In this document: positions 20,501 through 35,500 of the stretch, one piece after another
Layout of the letters: each line of letters opens with the position of its first letter
Numbering within the stretch: position 1 is the stretch's first letter
Origin: Schistosoma haematobium
Lineage: Eukaryota > Platyhelminthes > Trematoda > Strigeidida > Schistosomatidae
Assembly (NCBI RefSeq): GCF_000699445.3
Contig: NC_067196.1
Span: 37,096,616-37,160,615, forward strand
Reading direction: 5' to 3'
DNA length: 64,000 nt
Notes under the pieces: generated by a model
Seen by the model: only the letters and a program-made list of their open reading frames with translations
Told to the model about the DNA's origin: nothing
The model's database searches: none
Program-made: the position numbers and the translations under genes

Positions 20501-23500
20501 AAATATCAAACGGAGCTAGATTCAAGGCTAGCTACCAGCCCACCGAAAATTATAGATGAGCATTGGGCTGCAGTTGTGTGACGCCATAAAAACGACGAGT
20601 AAATTTGCTTACGGTTTCGCGAAACGTCCCGCTTATAAGCACTGTGTTTCTTCAGGCTCCTCACAATTCATTGAAGCCCGTCAGTCTATTCCAGGTGACC
20701 GCGAGTTTGACGGCAAACAAAGACTGTTACGTAATGATACTGGGCGAAGCTTGCGTAAGGATCAAGTCAGCTGGTCGGAGCGTGTCAATGAGTTGGAAGC
20801 AGCAGCTGCATCTAGTAACTCATCTGAGTCACTGGCAACAAGGAGTTTGTTGTGAGTGAAACAATCTGTTAAGATGGTGGGATGTCAATCACTAACACCC
20901 ATCGATGTCTTGGACGATGGACAGTTGTTCGAGGAACAGTTCAGCTAGACTATCCTGTTATCCCTAAATAGGCGGAGGTCCGTGAGGATCTCTATTTCTC
21001 TTTTTTATTATACTCACCTTTTCTCTATCTTTTCACAACTTCATTATTTTGTGGTGTGCATATATATATATATAGGTGTCCCTTTGTACCAATGTTGATG
21101 TGTTCACATAAGTAAATAATTTACGCTCTAGTTTACTGAAGCCAAAAAAATTTTCAAATGCCGTGACCTGATAGCAACTAGCTTTCATACTCATTTAAGA
21201 TGAATCCCAGAATTCCAAGGTTAAAATCTAACCTTTTAAAGTTAGATTTATGGAAAGGTCGCCTTCTAAAAGACAACAAGACTTAGATCTTACGAATTCA
21301 AGAACTAAGATCAATTTCTTTAAAGGTGGAGCAAAAACGTCTTATTTCCAATCAATTAGAACCAGTTTGATTTTACATTAAATAAATTACCAGTTAACCT
21401 AGAGGCTCTTGATTTAAGTTGTGTGTAGATAATCAGAGCCCGGGAGATTATCAGAGTATAAGCTATTCACACCCTTTTAAGTCTCGACAGAAGCTTAATA
21501 ACTTTTATAACATTGTATAAAAGATGTAACTGAATATTGAACGATTGCATAGTCAACTGATTTCAGACAAACTCCACCATAAAGTATCTTTATTACTTGA
21601 TCAGCTACATTCTTATCGTTCATTATTTTTACAAAATACTGCCGAAATGCTATATAAATGTCCAAGCAATGTTCGTATGCTATAAATGTAATGATAACTA
21701 AAAGTAGTATTGATAGAAGTATTCAGTATCGCGATAAAAAAATCGCAAAATAGAACAATGAATCATTTTACCGTAAACAAGAAGATGAATAACTAAACAC
21801 AATCTTGTAGATTATTAATATATTTGCAGTATTCCTAGTAAGAAATCGAAATTCAGAAGTTTCACGATTTCGTGTAAGCTGATCCTGCAGAGAATAAACA
21901 ACCTTTCGAAATTAAAAAGCTTAAACACTTTATAGGGACGAAAGAACTCATGATATTTAGTACGTACACACAATTTTCACTACAGTAATGTCATGTCATG
22001 ACCTTAAGGGACTATTTCATATTTGGATAGAAAATTTGTTATTGATTCAGTCCAAGGTAGACAAATATTGACAAATTTTTATGTCCATACTAAACTTCAT
22101 ATTCATGTATACAAAATAGACAATGAATCTTTTCAAATATCTGTCAGAGGGAATTCATCTTTTGCGAGAACTAATTTGTATCGGAATAGTGATACATAAA
22201 CATATATATATTTGAATAATCAGAGAATACTATAGAATTTTCTGACAATAATGAAAATCTTACAATTGAACCATTCATCTTAAAGAACATAAGACTACTG
22301 TAAGCAACCAGACGAAGTACAGATCTTTTACATTACTTCAAAGAAATGTACTAAATATTGAAAAATAAAACTATATGAAATAAACAAGATAACGCTTTAC
22401 TCGACTCGATTCATGAGTGAAAATAAGTATTCTAATGCAATTGGAGATCATACCCCGTCAACAACAATTTGTTCGTCTAATAGTATATCATGTAGCAAAA
22501 GTGATGAGTTTTACCCCTATAGTTAAGGATACTTGTCAGTTAAAATGGAGTGTAAGATAAATGTAATGGATTTTCTAAAATTATTAATTAATACTTTACA
22601 AGTCACTCACTACAAAATTCAGTTACCTTTTGCCAGAGAAAATGTTCTGAAGTTTTTTCAAATTACACATGTTAATACTTGTTTGTCATGAGGTTTATTT
22701 CGAAATCCTCTATGGCCATTTACAATAATATTTATTAAATTACCACATTGTGAATTAGAACAACACATATAAGCGAACAATACTGTTTTCAATAAGATCC
22801 TCATCAAAATTTACTCTAATATACAATAATATTTTATGCATATACGAAATTATTAGACCAATCAAGGCAGTTTATGAGTCAATGATAACAGTGGAATAGA
22901 CTACATAACGAAAAATAATAAGTCTCGTGTCTTACACATAGCAGAAGCTATAGGAATTCAAGCTAACAATCCAAGTCTTTGTATCGCGGAATTTGTAATG
23001 TTTTGTTAAACAGAAAAGAAAATGATACTATCAGTAGAAGTGTGTATAGGAAAAGTCCTTCAGCAGGCCAGTACATATATTATAACAGAAACCTAGTTAG
23101 ACATCTTGCAAATGGAGCCAGGAAAATATGCCCAGATAAAACTACAAAGAATTAGAGCTTATTCATAACAGGTTGATTGAGATCGGTTATCCGCAAAGTT
23201 CCATGAGGAAACACTAGCATATAATGGACAGGAGAATAGAAACATCAACGGCCAGTAAGAAATCTCTTTTTCTGAGGCTGCAATTCAGTGGAGATATAGC
23301 TGATGATGTGCTATGAGATAGAAAGAGTAGAACAATGAAAACGTTTGGCGCAACTAAACTCTATCGTTATCGACCCGACCCATAGTGATTCCTCAACTAA
23401 AGGATGTTATCTGGTTCCGCCACAATTATGTTTACCTATGATTTCAGCTGATTCTGTGGAGAAAGCTCAATCAGGCGCACAACCAGACAACTGAGTCAAC

Positions 23501-26500
23501 GAGTTAGTGAACACCTTACTTCGTGGTTAGGATAGAGTATCGCCGAAACAATACGCAGCTCTGTTCCATTACACTTGATCGATAGCGGTCATGTAGTTGT
23601 AGTGTCGGTTGCTATGTTAGGTCGACATAGTTAGTCCTACCTTCCGGATAAGCCAATTTGTTCATCTTTCTTCAGTAACATTTTGATCATGTTAACTATT
23701 AGATTATCAATCTTGACTGCTTTTATATCAGCGTATGTGTGCACATCTTATCTTACTCCTCACATTTCTGTAGCTTATGTTTGTCTGACTATAAATATTG
23801 ATTAACGCTTGATTAAATCTAGTTGGCTCACACACCTTCACCGCGCGTCATTTCGCTTCGTTATCTTCTTTTTGTTTCGTTCCTCTGATTGTCTGTCCAG
23901 ATCAATGAGGGTACAAAATATATGTATTTAAAAATCCATTCTCGTATCTGACTTATAAAATTCCGTCATTCACTAACGCCATTTAAGTCGATAATTTTAT
24001 ACGAGGATTGATGATATGTATGTTTCAATAACAATCAACATATGATATAAATGGAGTCAGATCTTGGGCCACTAAATATAGACAGAAATAGGTCATTTAC
24101 AGTGATTTATCGTATTCCTATTAGTTTTCTATATAGGGTTTGATCTCAACTCTCACACAGCAAAAGCAATAGGAATTCGAGCTAGCAATCCAAGTCTTTG
24201 TACTTATAAGAAATTTGTAACATCTTAATCTCTTCCCTATTTGAATTAGCCTTAATCGAAGATTTCATTGATTATTATTTTTCATACTATTTGTTCGTTA
24301 ATTTTCCTTCATCCCCCTTTATTCCTTTTTTAAAAAACATGCTTCATTGTCTAATCATTTGAACACTTCTTATTACGTAATCTTACTTTTTATAAATGTT
24401 ATTTCAGTCTAAAGTTTTCAAGTTATTGACCAATTTCTCCTTATGAGACATGGTTTCAAACCTTTGTTATTCTTATCACAACTAGTACACATGTCATCAC
24501 ACTTGTACTTATCATGTTTAGTTATGTAATTTATCACTACCTATCTATCTATAATTGACTAAAAAAGTGTCTTGATTGGTCTAGTAATTTTGTATATGCA
24601 TATAAATATTACCGTATATTGGAGTGAAATTTGATTAGGATCTAAATGAAAACAATATTGTTCGCTTATGTGTGTTGTTCTAATTTTAAAAAATGAGCAC
24701 AGTGTGAAAATAGTTGACTAGGCAAAGTAATCCACACTTAATACTACATGACTAAAGAAGTCAAGGTTAACTAGTCAAAAAGTTTATTTAATTTTCAAAG
24801 TTTGGTGTTGATAGAACAAATAGGAAATACTATTATTTGAGAAGATTTAGTGGCAGGATGAATATATTAAATAAAATACATTATTAAACTAAATCCATTT
24901 TCATCAAATATTTCAACGTACTTGAAATCTGTAAACACGAACTGCGCCTTCTGAATCACCTACAGCAATATAGCGTTGCATTACACAAGAACTAGATATT
25001 TTATGAACATGGAAAGTTAATTCGGAAGATCCAGTCTTAACAAATAAAAGAAAAAGAGAGAACAATAAAATAAAAATGGGACAATTCTTGACATTATATA
25101 TGATTCAACGAACAGGTAGCAATGAAAAACGAAAATTAAATAATAATTTCAGCATAATTTATTAACCAGGTACAAGTTTGTGCACTGAACTATCAGCCAT
25201 ACTTTTAATGGTATAATTATTAACAACATCTCATGTCCGGTTCAAAGTAAGTAGAACCGAATTCGAGCCAAATCAGAGTACCTGAAAGTCGACTCCTTTA
25301 TCTACTAAAACACAGGTTTATTGATTGATGAAACTAAAACTTATATTACGATACTCTGAAATATATCTCATAAATGAATAGCAAGTTTTGTAATACTAAC
25401 GTTAAGCAATCGTTAACTCATAGTTTTCGTGGTAATGCCCTAATGCCGACAAGAATGCACATAATACTTCAGTATTTTCAAGGCCATTCATAAACCCAAT
25501 TTGACAGTGAGGAAAACTGAGAAGTTTGCGTCATCTAGAAACTTCAAGAGACACTGAAAACATCTCATCTTAAAATATCCTGTAATTGATACTTGAAAAA
25601 GGCTAAATGGCTCAGTTGTGTATACCTGGCAAATTTCATCATTCACTAGAGTTGATCTAAAAAGTATCAATAAATGAACCATCTAGAATGATCAAATGCT
25701 TTTATTACCCGCAAAACTAGGTATCAACATTCTCATGTTACCACCCAAGATGTTCAGAAGTTCCTGTATGTAACCAAGGTTTTCATCTACTACAACAATA
25801 TAATCTCTATATCCTATTGGATTAAATTATCTAAATCTGATAACAATTTTAGAAAAGCTGAACAATTGGAGCTTCTTTTGTAGATATGATACCTATGAGA
25901 GAGTTGAATAGAAATATTCTAGTAAACAGTCTTCAGAAAGTGTGGCTTAATTGTTTGACGTCTTTGCCGTGGCAAAAAATAACAAAAACACCAGCAAGAG
26001 ACAAAATTATTATCACTTTCCGGTTAATAAGTATAGAACAAGATTAGGTTATTAAGTTATATCAACTGACGTTACTGGAGTATATTCTTACGAGATACTC
26101 AATTTTGATTGCAGTTCATGTGAAAAGCTGAATAAAGTCTCACAGTTACAAACTCAGTAGTCTTCGACTTTGTTAGCGGGACATAAGAGAGAATTATAAC
26201 AGACTCACTTCACTTGTTATAGAAATAATGTTCAAGTCACTGAGGAACTGCGAGTTTAGTAGAGTAACACAAACAACATATTACTACGTGTAGTAAAATT
26301 GTTCAATTTTGTTAAACATGCAATTTCTTTGATTAATTTATTAATGTTCTGTCGGGTGAAAATTTTAGCAAACATAATCTTACTGCATCAACTTCTATAA
26401 TTACCTTCCAATTATAAATGCGAATGGAACGATCAGAATAGGATGAGAAAAATGAGCCTTTGGGTAAACATGATATATCTTGTGGCGGTCCCTTTTGGAC

Positions 26501-29500
26501 AGAACTTTGGATGCAACACACTAATGTACCATCGCTGGCTGAGCGGATAGAAATAGATCGGTCCTAAAATTTGGAATAAAAAAGATAGATAGGATAAGAT
26601 TAGTTATCTAAAAGGCTACTATTACTATGTAGAGTGACACATTTGAAATTAACTCCCATAGTTTGTTTGGGTATACAGAAGTTGGGAAAAAATCACAAGC
26701 TACATAGTGTTATGGTAGTAATAAGAATGATAACTTATAATTCTAGTGATTCCAGACGTACGAAGTTCTTACCTCCAAAAATAAAATACACAATTCCACC
26801 AAGCCGTTCATTCAAATTAATATTCATTTAACTTACACAGAAGAAATGAAATGAATAATTACAGAGGATTTAGTCAAATTTGTAAAAGAAAACTTACTAA
26901 ACCAGCAACAATTAATAGTAGAGAGGTTCCTGATTGAACAAGACACAGTGAAGTGATACCAGCCGATTCATTTGAGTCCGAAGTTTGTGCTTGCTGTTTT
27001 AAACAATTTTTCGTTTTATCACTTGCAAAATCAGAATGGTAGCAATCAGTTGTGTGTCGGCATAGAAAACCGATTGCATGTGTCCCAGGATTATAACGCA
27101 ATATGTCACCATTAAAGAGGCCCAAAAATATAAATGGAACTTCAGGTGATGGGGCAACTGCTAGTGCCGCGATACGACTAGAAAAAGTATTTTTATGCAC
27201 CAGCAAACTGGTCTATAGAAAAATAAAGAACAAAATGAAATAGGTAAGGATTATGTGATACCTTCAGTGTCAGTAGCTCATAACTATGAGAAGCATAGAA
27301 TCGACTTTCGTCACTTTGTCTCGGGGTGCTGATATGGTAAAAATGATGCAATTTTATCGCCAGCATTGGGATGACTATGACCTACTGAATTGTGTTACAG
27401 GTTACCAATAGCAGAGTATAAAATACTGTACAATCTTGACAAAAGTGAAAAACGTCAGTCTATTTTTAATTCGACAAAATGCCATTTGATTGTTGAACAT
27501 AACAATTCAGCATCTCTCTCGCAAACTAAATAAAGCATTGTTAATGGTCCATTCAAAGGTCAAACAAGGCATTATTTTAAAAGATGTTCTACTTAATATA
27601 TTATTTCATGTTATTACAGAAGTCACAGAAATCAAATGTTACTTCCTCTCAAAATACAAGTACGGACAGAGAAATGTAGCTTATATTCATTTGTTGTTTA
27701 TATCCCGGTGAAAAAAAAGTAAATGAATATTCTCGAAGTACTTCTCAAGATATAATTGTAACCAGATGTCAGACTAGAATGAAAAACATATACAGTTCAA
27801 TAAAACAACAACATAGAAAAATGAAGACTGTATATTTTAATCATATTTTCCATAGCAAAGGTAGAGAGCTAAATAATCATGATAATTTGTGTCTATCTTA
27901 CAAGAAAAACAGAAAACAGGAAAACCAACATAAAGAATTCTTCATGGAGAAATAAATAAAAACTACTAACCTGCAAGTTGTATTCACCAAAATAATGGTC
28001 ATAATAGCCAACATAAATGGATTCACCATTAGGATCTAAGCACAATTTCGTAATGCTAGCATCTCTAGGTGGAAGTTTAGATATACAGTGGTGAGTCTGT
28101 AAAGTAAGAAATTAAAATATTAACTTTACAAAAGTGATATAACATTAGTACAGTCAAAGTCTTAGAAATTTAATTAGGTTGAAAAAAAAATGAAATTTGT
28201 GTTGAGGCATAAACAGTAATGATAGTTTAACGGGAATATTTAAGTTAGTTGAAGAGCTGATAACATTGAGTCGATAGACTGACCCAATGCATTCCATAAT
28301 ATCAATCAATAAAGTGGAAAACTGAAACTCTTACATTAAAAACTGATCTAATTAGTAATTTCTTATTTTATTGAAAAGAAATACAAAAACCAAAAGAGGA
28401 AGTGATATGATGCATGCGTTATGTATCATGTGTCAAAATAAAAGATAAGAATAATAAATTAAACAGTGTCGCCTTCAATATCTATAATAAGTGACATTAA
28501 TGTTATTACTGAAGGAATATCTATTTTATTGATGTTTATTCACTACTAAAGTTCACCAGGTAGTATTTCAAAACTACGAATTAGTTTATTTATTTTGGCA
28601 CATAAACATTGGTACAAGGGGATGCTAAATACATATGTGCCACACAACAACAATGAGGTTGTGAAGAGATAGAGAATGTAAAGTGCGCATAGGAAAAAGA
28701 AGAACAACAACGAATGGGAATTAGTGTATGAGGTGGAAATCATAATAACAGGAGAGGCAGTCCAGTTAGCAAAAGTACAACCAGAAAGAATTCTTCCAGT
28801 CGAAGTTACGTTCATTTTGTATGAAGTAACAGGAAGTTACAGCAGGATCGCCACTGGCTTCTATTCTGATCCATGTCTGATAACGTCTTAAGTCACTGTG
28901 CCGCACCATCTCTAGGAACCCCAAACAGGGAGTCACGAAGGACCAGCAGAAGCCAGTCCTATACAGCTTTCTTTTATACCATGTTATCCAATGACCACCC
29001 CGCTTATTCCAACAGGTTTCAGAGTCGGCAAATAATGCACGATGTGGAATTCGCTGGGACGACATTCATAGGACACGCCCGAGCCGTCGATGTCGGTGTT
29101 TCAAGAAGGTGACACCAATTGAATTACTGTCGTTGTGTCCTGGACTGGCGTTGTCGAACCTATGCATTAACATGGTGTTGCCACTGAACAATGAACAAGC
29201 ACAGAGGGTCGTCTAGCATCCTCAACTCGAAAAGACCAGGTTTCACAAGCATATAGCAAAACTGCTCTCACTGACGCGTTGTAGATCCCACCTTGTACAG
29301 TCCGACGAACATCAGAAAAGCGCCAAAGATGGCCCAGAGTGGCATAAACCGATCTGGCTTTCACTACCCAGCTACTCAGAAACACGAATTTCTCGACTAC
29401 TTCTATGTGCTAACTACCCAGGGTGAGTGCAAGATCAGGGTCCTGCCAGTTTTGTAAAAGTACTTTGCACTTAGAAGCTGCAAAGCACTTACGGTACCTA

Positions 29501-32500
29501 CGGACAGTAATTGCAGACTGAATAAGTGCGGATTTCCTGACTTATATATCGTAGCACAGAAAGACAATATTACCCGCATACTCAAGGTCGAGAAGTCTTT
29601 CCCCAGGCAACAGATCAATATCATCACTACCTACATCCATCAGACCTGTTTTCATAACGTCATCGATAGTGAAGTTGAAGAGGGATTGTGAGATTATGCA
29701 ACCCTGCTTATCCCCATTGCTTGAATGGAACAATGGGGAGAGGTAGTTGTATGGTCTCACTCTACCTGAAGTGTTTGTATATCGGGTTTTTAAGATGCTA
29801 GGAAACTTTTCAGGTACACCGTTCTTCAATAGACCATCCCAGAGAACAGTTCTGTCCAATGAATCGAAGGCGGTCATAATGTAGAGAAAAATTACAATTT
29901 TTGGGTTGTAATAAGTATGACGGTGTTCTAACACTTGGCGGAGAGCGAAGATATGATCAATACATCTTTGATCAGAACGAAAACCAGTCCGCTCCTTGCA
30001 AGCCAATATTTTTCGGATTTTGAACAATCTACGAAGAATGATGAAAGCCAATATTTTGGACGTGATCAGAAGAAGACTTATCCCCTGATAGTTGTTGCAG
30101 AAACGACGTGAACCCTTCGTAAATATAAGGACGACTATTGACTCATTACACAATTTTGGAACACTATCTAATAGCCAGACCTTTGTAAACAACTCAGTCA
30201 GTTTCTTAACCAGAAAGTCACCACCACCTTTAAAAAAGATCGGACGTAGGTCATCTGGGCCTAGTGATTTGTGAGACTTCAAGAGTTGGAGTTCCTTGCA
30301 GACTTCCGCGTCATTTGGTGGATCATTCGTCACAGGCCATGGAGGGAAGGACAGTCTGATCGATGTTGCTGGAGCGGCAGACCAGTTGTACTACTTCTCG
30401 AACAACTGTCCATCGTCCAAGACATCGATGGGTGTTAGTGATTGACATCCCATCCATCTTAACAGATTGTTTCACCCACACTAAACTCCTTGTTGCCAGT
30501 GACTCAGATGAGTTATTAGATGCAGCTGCTGCTTCCAACTCGTTGACACGCTCCGACTGTGGTGCGTGCTACTTATATTGACATAAGTATTATATAACGC
30601 GAGTTAAAGAACGTAATGTCTGGCAGCAGAAGATGGGGGAAGATCAAGAAAGGAAGAACGAGAACACAATGGAATTTGTAAGAAACCGCATGAACAATGA
30701 AATGTGAGACAATGGATTGATGATTGCAACGGCAACAGTCCGGTTTGATATGATGGAGTGATATTTTGCAAATTAACGATTTACTATTTGGTTTTTCTAT
30801 TTTAAGCATAAGGAGAGACATCGGCTAGCATGGCGACCCCTTACACCAAACTAACGATGGACTCAAATAGACCATATTGCCATCAATCATCGTTCGAGAG
30901 GGTCGGTAAAAGATCGTCGCTCATTCTGGAGTACCTGCTTGGACTCCGAACACGCCCTAATACGTGCATGCATCTGCTTGCGCCTCACTGGAGGCAAAAA
31001 TGCCACAGTAAAAAGACCCATTAGAACTGATTTGAGTAACGAGAAAACCAAAAGTAGGTTCCAGGAATAACTGAGGTCACACTTAGGTAGTTCTGAAAAC
31101 GAGACTGACCCAGATGTTGCTTGGAAAGATATACAAACAGCTGTGGAAACAGCAATGAAATCTATTAGTGACTTAAACCACAGAGTTACAAAGAACCAGT
31201 GGATTTCTTCAAAGTCTATCACACTGATGGATTCTCGCAAACTCGTCCCATCAGGTTCCGAACATGATGAAGAGTGACAACAAATCAGATCTAGGTTAAG
31301 AAAAAGTCTAAGAAACGACCGTGAGCAGTGGTGGGCAACGAAAGCAAAAGAGATGGAAAAGGCGGCGGCTATAGGGAACACAAGACAGTTTTACAGACTA
31401 ATAAAAGAAACTGGGATTAATAAGTCAAGTGTAAGTCAGACTATTTCGGAAAACGACGACACCCTCATCTGCTCTCAGTCCAGACGTTTAGAACGATGGG
31501 CGGAACATTTCAGAGAACAGTTCAGCTGGCCCTCAGCTACTCTACAACTACCCTCCATTACCAGACAGTGTGAATGGAACATTGAAGTAGGTCCCCCAAC
31601 TCTAGCAGAAGTTCAAAAGGCTATAGTTAGTCTGAAACGAGGAAGGGCAGCTGGTCCAGATGGATTGGCTCCAGAGGTCTTTAAGGATGGTGGTCCAATT
31701 TTAGCGATTAGGTTGACCAATATTTTAGCTAAGATCTGGGAGTTAGACGTTATTCCATCTAACTGGTCACAATCACTTATCGTCCCAATATATAAGAGAG
31801 GGTCAAAATCATCCTGTGACAACCACAGAGGGATTAGTTTAACTAATATAGTATTTAAAATACTAGCCTCGATAATTATCAGACGCTTAACTAAGACTCG
31901 TGAACTGCAAACACGAGAGAATCAAGCTGGCTTCAGACCTGGTCGCGGCTGCATCGACCACATATTCACCATTCGTCAGGTTCTAGAACATATGCATACT
32001 TATCGGCGTCCGACAATGGTGGTCTTTCTCGACTTAGAAGCAGCATTTTACTCCGTAGACCGCGAGATTCTGTGGCAGTGTCTGTCATTGAAAGACGTAC
32101 CTCAGAAGTACATAAACCTTGTGAAGGCTCTTTACTCGAACACTACTAGTCGAGTCAGAGCTTATGGCGAACTGTCATCTGCTTTTGCAACCTCAAGTGG
32201 TGTCCGTCAAGGCTGTCCACTTTCCCCATTTTTGTTTAACTTCATCATCGACCTATTGATGGAAATAACATTCTTGTCTGCTGAATTCTCCGGTATTGAT
32301 CTCTTTCCAGGAGGTCCACTTATCGACTCAGAATACGCAGATGACACAGTCCTGTCTGGTGAAGACTCTGAAAAAATGCAGTCTTTTGGTAGCACTGAGC
32401 AACAATGCCAGAATGTTTGGAATGCGCTTCTCTCCCTCGAAATGCAAGTTGTTGCTTCAGGACTGGTCTGCGTCAACACCTGAACTAAGGATAGGGAGTG

Positions 32501-35500
32501 AAGTAGTCGAACGTGTTGACAACTTAACTTATCTTGGAAGTCTGATCAGCCCTAATGGGTTGGTGTCTGACGAAATCTCAGCACGGATTCGAAAAGCTCG
32601 TTTGGCTTTTGCCAACTTACGTCACCTATGGCGAAGGCGAGATATCCGTCTATCAATAAAAGGACGAGAATACTGCGCGGCAGTCCGTTCTGTTTTAATT
32701 TACGGCAGCGAAACATGGCCATTAAGAGTAGAAGACACTCGTAAGCTACTAGTATTTGACAACAGATGGCTCAGAAATATTGCTGGCGTCTGCTGTGATC
32801 ACCGGATAAGTAATAGTGAGGTTAGACGCAGGGCATTAAGGAATGATGGTAAATCAGTTGATGAGGTTGTTAATCTTCATCGACTGAGATGGTTGGGCCA
32901 CGTGTTACGTATGCCTGAACACCGATTACCACGACGTGCAATGCTAACGGGTGTTCGGGACGGTTGGAAGAAAGTTAGGGGCGGCCAAACCAAAACATGG
33001 CATCAGTGCTTGAAGTCACTAACTTCTAGTCTGAGCCATGTTGGTAGATGCAGACTACTTAGTTGGAGTCCGCGTGACTGTCGTAAGCAATGGTTGGAGA
33101 CTCTTGATGACATGGCTGAGAATCGATCACAATGGCGTCGGTGTATACACTCTCTATCTTCCCTTAAACTAAGAGATTAAAATTGCTTCATATCTTTCTT
33201 TCTACGAACTAATTCTTTCTTCCTGTACTATATCCTTATTGCGGTCTTTCTTTTATATATTACCACCTCTGAATTAACTACTATTATGAATCCGGTGTCC
33301 ATCTTGTTGTGTTAATGAGGTATGGCAACTTGGACCGATGCATAAATGTGCCTGGTCCTACGTTGTAGCTGACTGACCTTTCTATTTTACCAAGTAACTC
33401 TGCAATTTTGTGCTAAGTACAATTCAACTGTCCCTACCCGCGTTCTGTTCACTACACAACTAGCAGACTTCTTGATCCTTACGCAAGCTTCGCCCAGTAT
33501 CATTACGTAACAGTCTTTGTTTGCCGTCAAACTCGCGGTCACCTGGAATAGACTGACGGGCTTCAATGAATTGTGAGGAGCCTGAAGAAACACAGTGCTT
33601 ATAAGCGGGACGTTTCGCGAAACCGTAAGCAAATTTACTCGTCGTTTTTATGGCGTCACACAACTGCAGCCCAATGCTCATCTATAATTTTCGGTGGGCT
33701 GGTAGCTAGCCTTGAATCTAGCTCCGTTTGATATTTAGTTGTAACAGAAGCTGTGACCGATTTACTGACATCTGAATTCCAGCTTGAGATGCAGGGGGAA
33801 GACAAGGATCCAATCGATCAGTGCTGCTTCATTTCTAGCGCGTAGTGCGATACCGACGGCAGCAAAACTAGACAAAGACGCCACAAATCCCCGGATAAAC
33901 GCAAGTGAAACAAGCTTTTCGAAGTAACAGATGGAGAGCGAATTTGTAGCATTTCACTAGTCTTGAATACTGGTCTCTGATATACAACAGACATTGATAT
34001 TAAGACTTTTTAAAGATATAGCCAACCCTATCTGTTGTCAGATCTGCGGTATTGTGCGGACATTGGAGGAGGCCAATTTGAATCAGTCGGTCAGCTACAA
34101 CGTAGAATCAGGCATATATATTGACTGGTCCGGGTTGCCACGCCTCATTAGCACAAGATGAACACCAAATTCATAGTAGTTAATTCAATGGTAGTAATAT
34201 TTTAAAAAAAGAGTGTATATAATGATATGATACAGGCAGAAAGAATTAGTTCGTAGAAAAAAGGTATAAAGCAATTTTAATCTCACAGTTTAAGGGGAGA
34301 CACAGAGTGTATACACCGACGGCATTGTGATCGATTCCGACTCATGTCACCCAGAGTTTCTAAATACTGGTTATGATAGTCGTGCGGATGGATATCTCGT
34401 CTTCGCCATAGGTGACGTAAGTTGGCAAAAGCCAAACGAGCTTTCTGAATCCTTGCTGAGGTTTCGTCAGACATCAACCCATTAGGGCTGATCAGACTTC
34501 CAAGATAAGTTAAGTTGTCAACACGTTCGACTACTTCACTCCCTATCCGACCAGTTTGAATGGTGTACGTGGTTTCAGTATTCGTATTCGGTAGCAGCAT
34601 TCAACTTTCGACCAGTCAGTGACTCGAGATTGTTAAGATAGGACAGGGTTTCCACCATAGGCCGACTGCTATATAAGTTTAAAAATATGAATACACAAAG
34701 TGAGAATGTAAAAGAGTAGATAAGTGACGTAGTATACAAAAAATATAAATGAATGTTATTGAAGCAAGAATAATATTTCCCATATTAATCATCATCCGAT
34801 TTGTGTGTGGGTTGTGATACTACCCAGGTGCCCAAACCGAAACAGGTGATTTCCTTAGGAGGCCATACCCTGAGCCTTTAACCTAGAGGTTTAATTCATA
34901 AGGCAGTGGAGCAACTTTAGATGTAATCCCATGGTAGCCGTATCCACCAACCCGGTTAAAGCGCCGGACAATCACTTATTGTCCTCTCAATTGCGTAAAC
35001 AACACACCTGCCATGAGAATTTACCTGGCAGTGGTTGTATACGCGTGGCCATGTGACAGTATTTAGAGAGAGAGAGAGAGAACTCTCCCCACCTTCGGTC
35101 GTACTAGGGGAATCGGGGAATATATTCTTTATGTAACAAAAAATAATAATGAGATAATATATATGAAAATAAAAGAAATGAAATATATTTTATCACACAG
35201 TATATAGCACATCAATATAAGCTACAACTCGAAATACTCATTAAAGAAATAGGATCAGGTTTAGTTTCATACTTTAAGGTCACATTCGACAATAGTACCG
35301 TTCTGTCCTCCAATATAAGCCACATTTGTAACCGGGTTTATAGCCATATCAATCACAGCAGTAGCGCAGCCACCAAAAGCATGAAATTCACCTATTTTAA
35401 TATTACCCTTATCGGATAATGCGCACGTAGATTTGGATTCCGATTTCAAAAGAGGGTAACTCGTGTCAGTTTCAACTTTAGCTCTAAAAGGAAATGAAAT

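Larger units (their letters stand above)
18331..24921 (-). other. ZNF106-like intron of 6.6 kb filled with repeats
   Basis: The intron contains an inverted RTE 5' relic (19300-19832), an RTE family D relic (20160-21118), a fold-back relic (about 21830-21920) and a 1.9 kb element with inverted ends (22753-24685). The remaining AT-rich parts (18331-19300, 21120-21830, 21920-22750) show nothing I can identify. Confidence 0.6.
30805..33378 (+). mobile_element. RTE family C retrotransposon, 5'-truncated, with target duplication
   Basis: The 2574-bp insertion is flanked by the 11-bp direct repeat TTTCTATTTTA (30794-30804 and 33379-33389). Homology to RTE-B begins within the endonuclease domain (AGCATAAGGA...ACATC), so the 5' truncation is real. 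RT and C-terminal region follow, then a 3' untranslated region and the tail GCTGACTGAC. Lesions: a TAA near 31069 (Gln in family B), another stop near 31276, and a frameshift near 32382. The C-terminal stop at 33178-33180 is in the expected place. It lies in a ZNF106-like intron, opposite to the gene. Confidence 0.88.
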
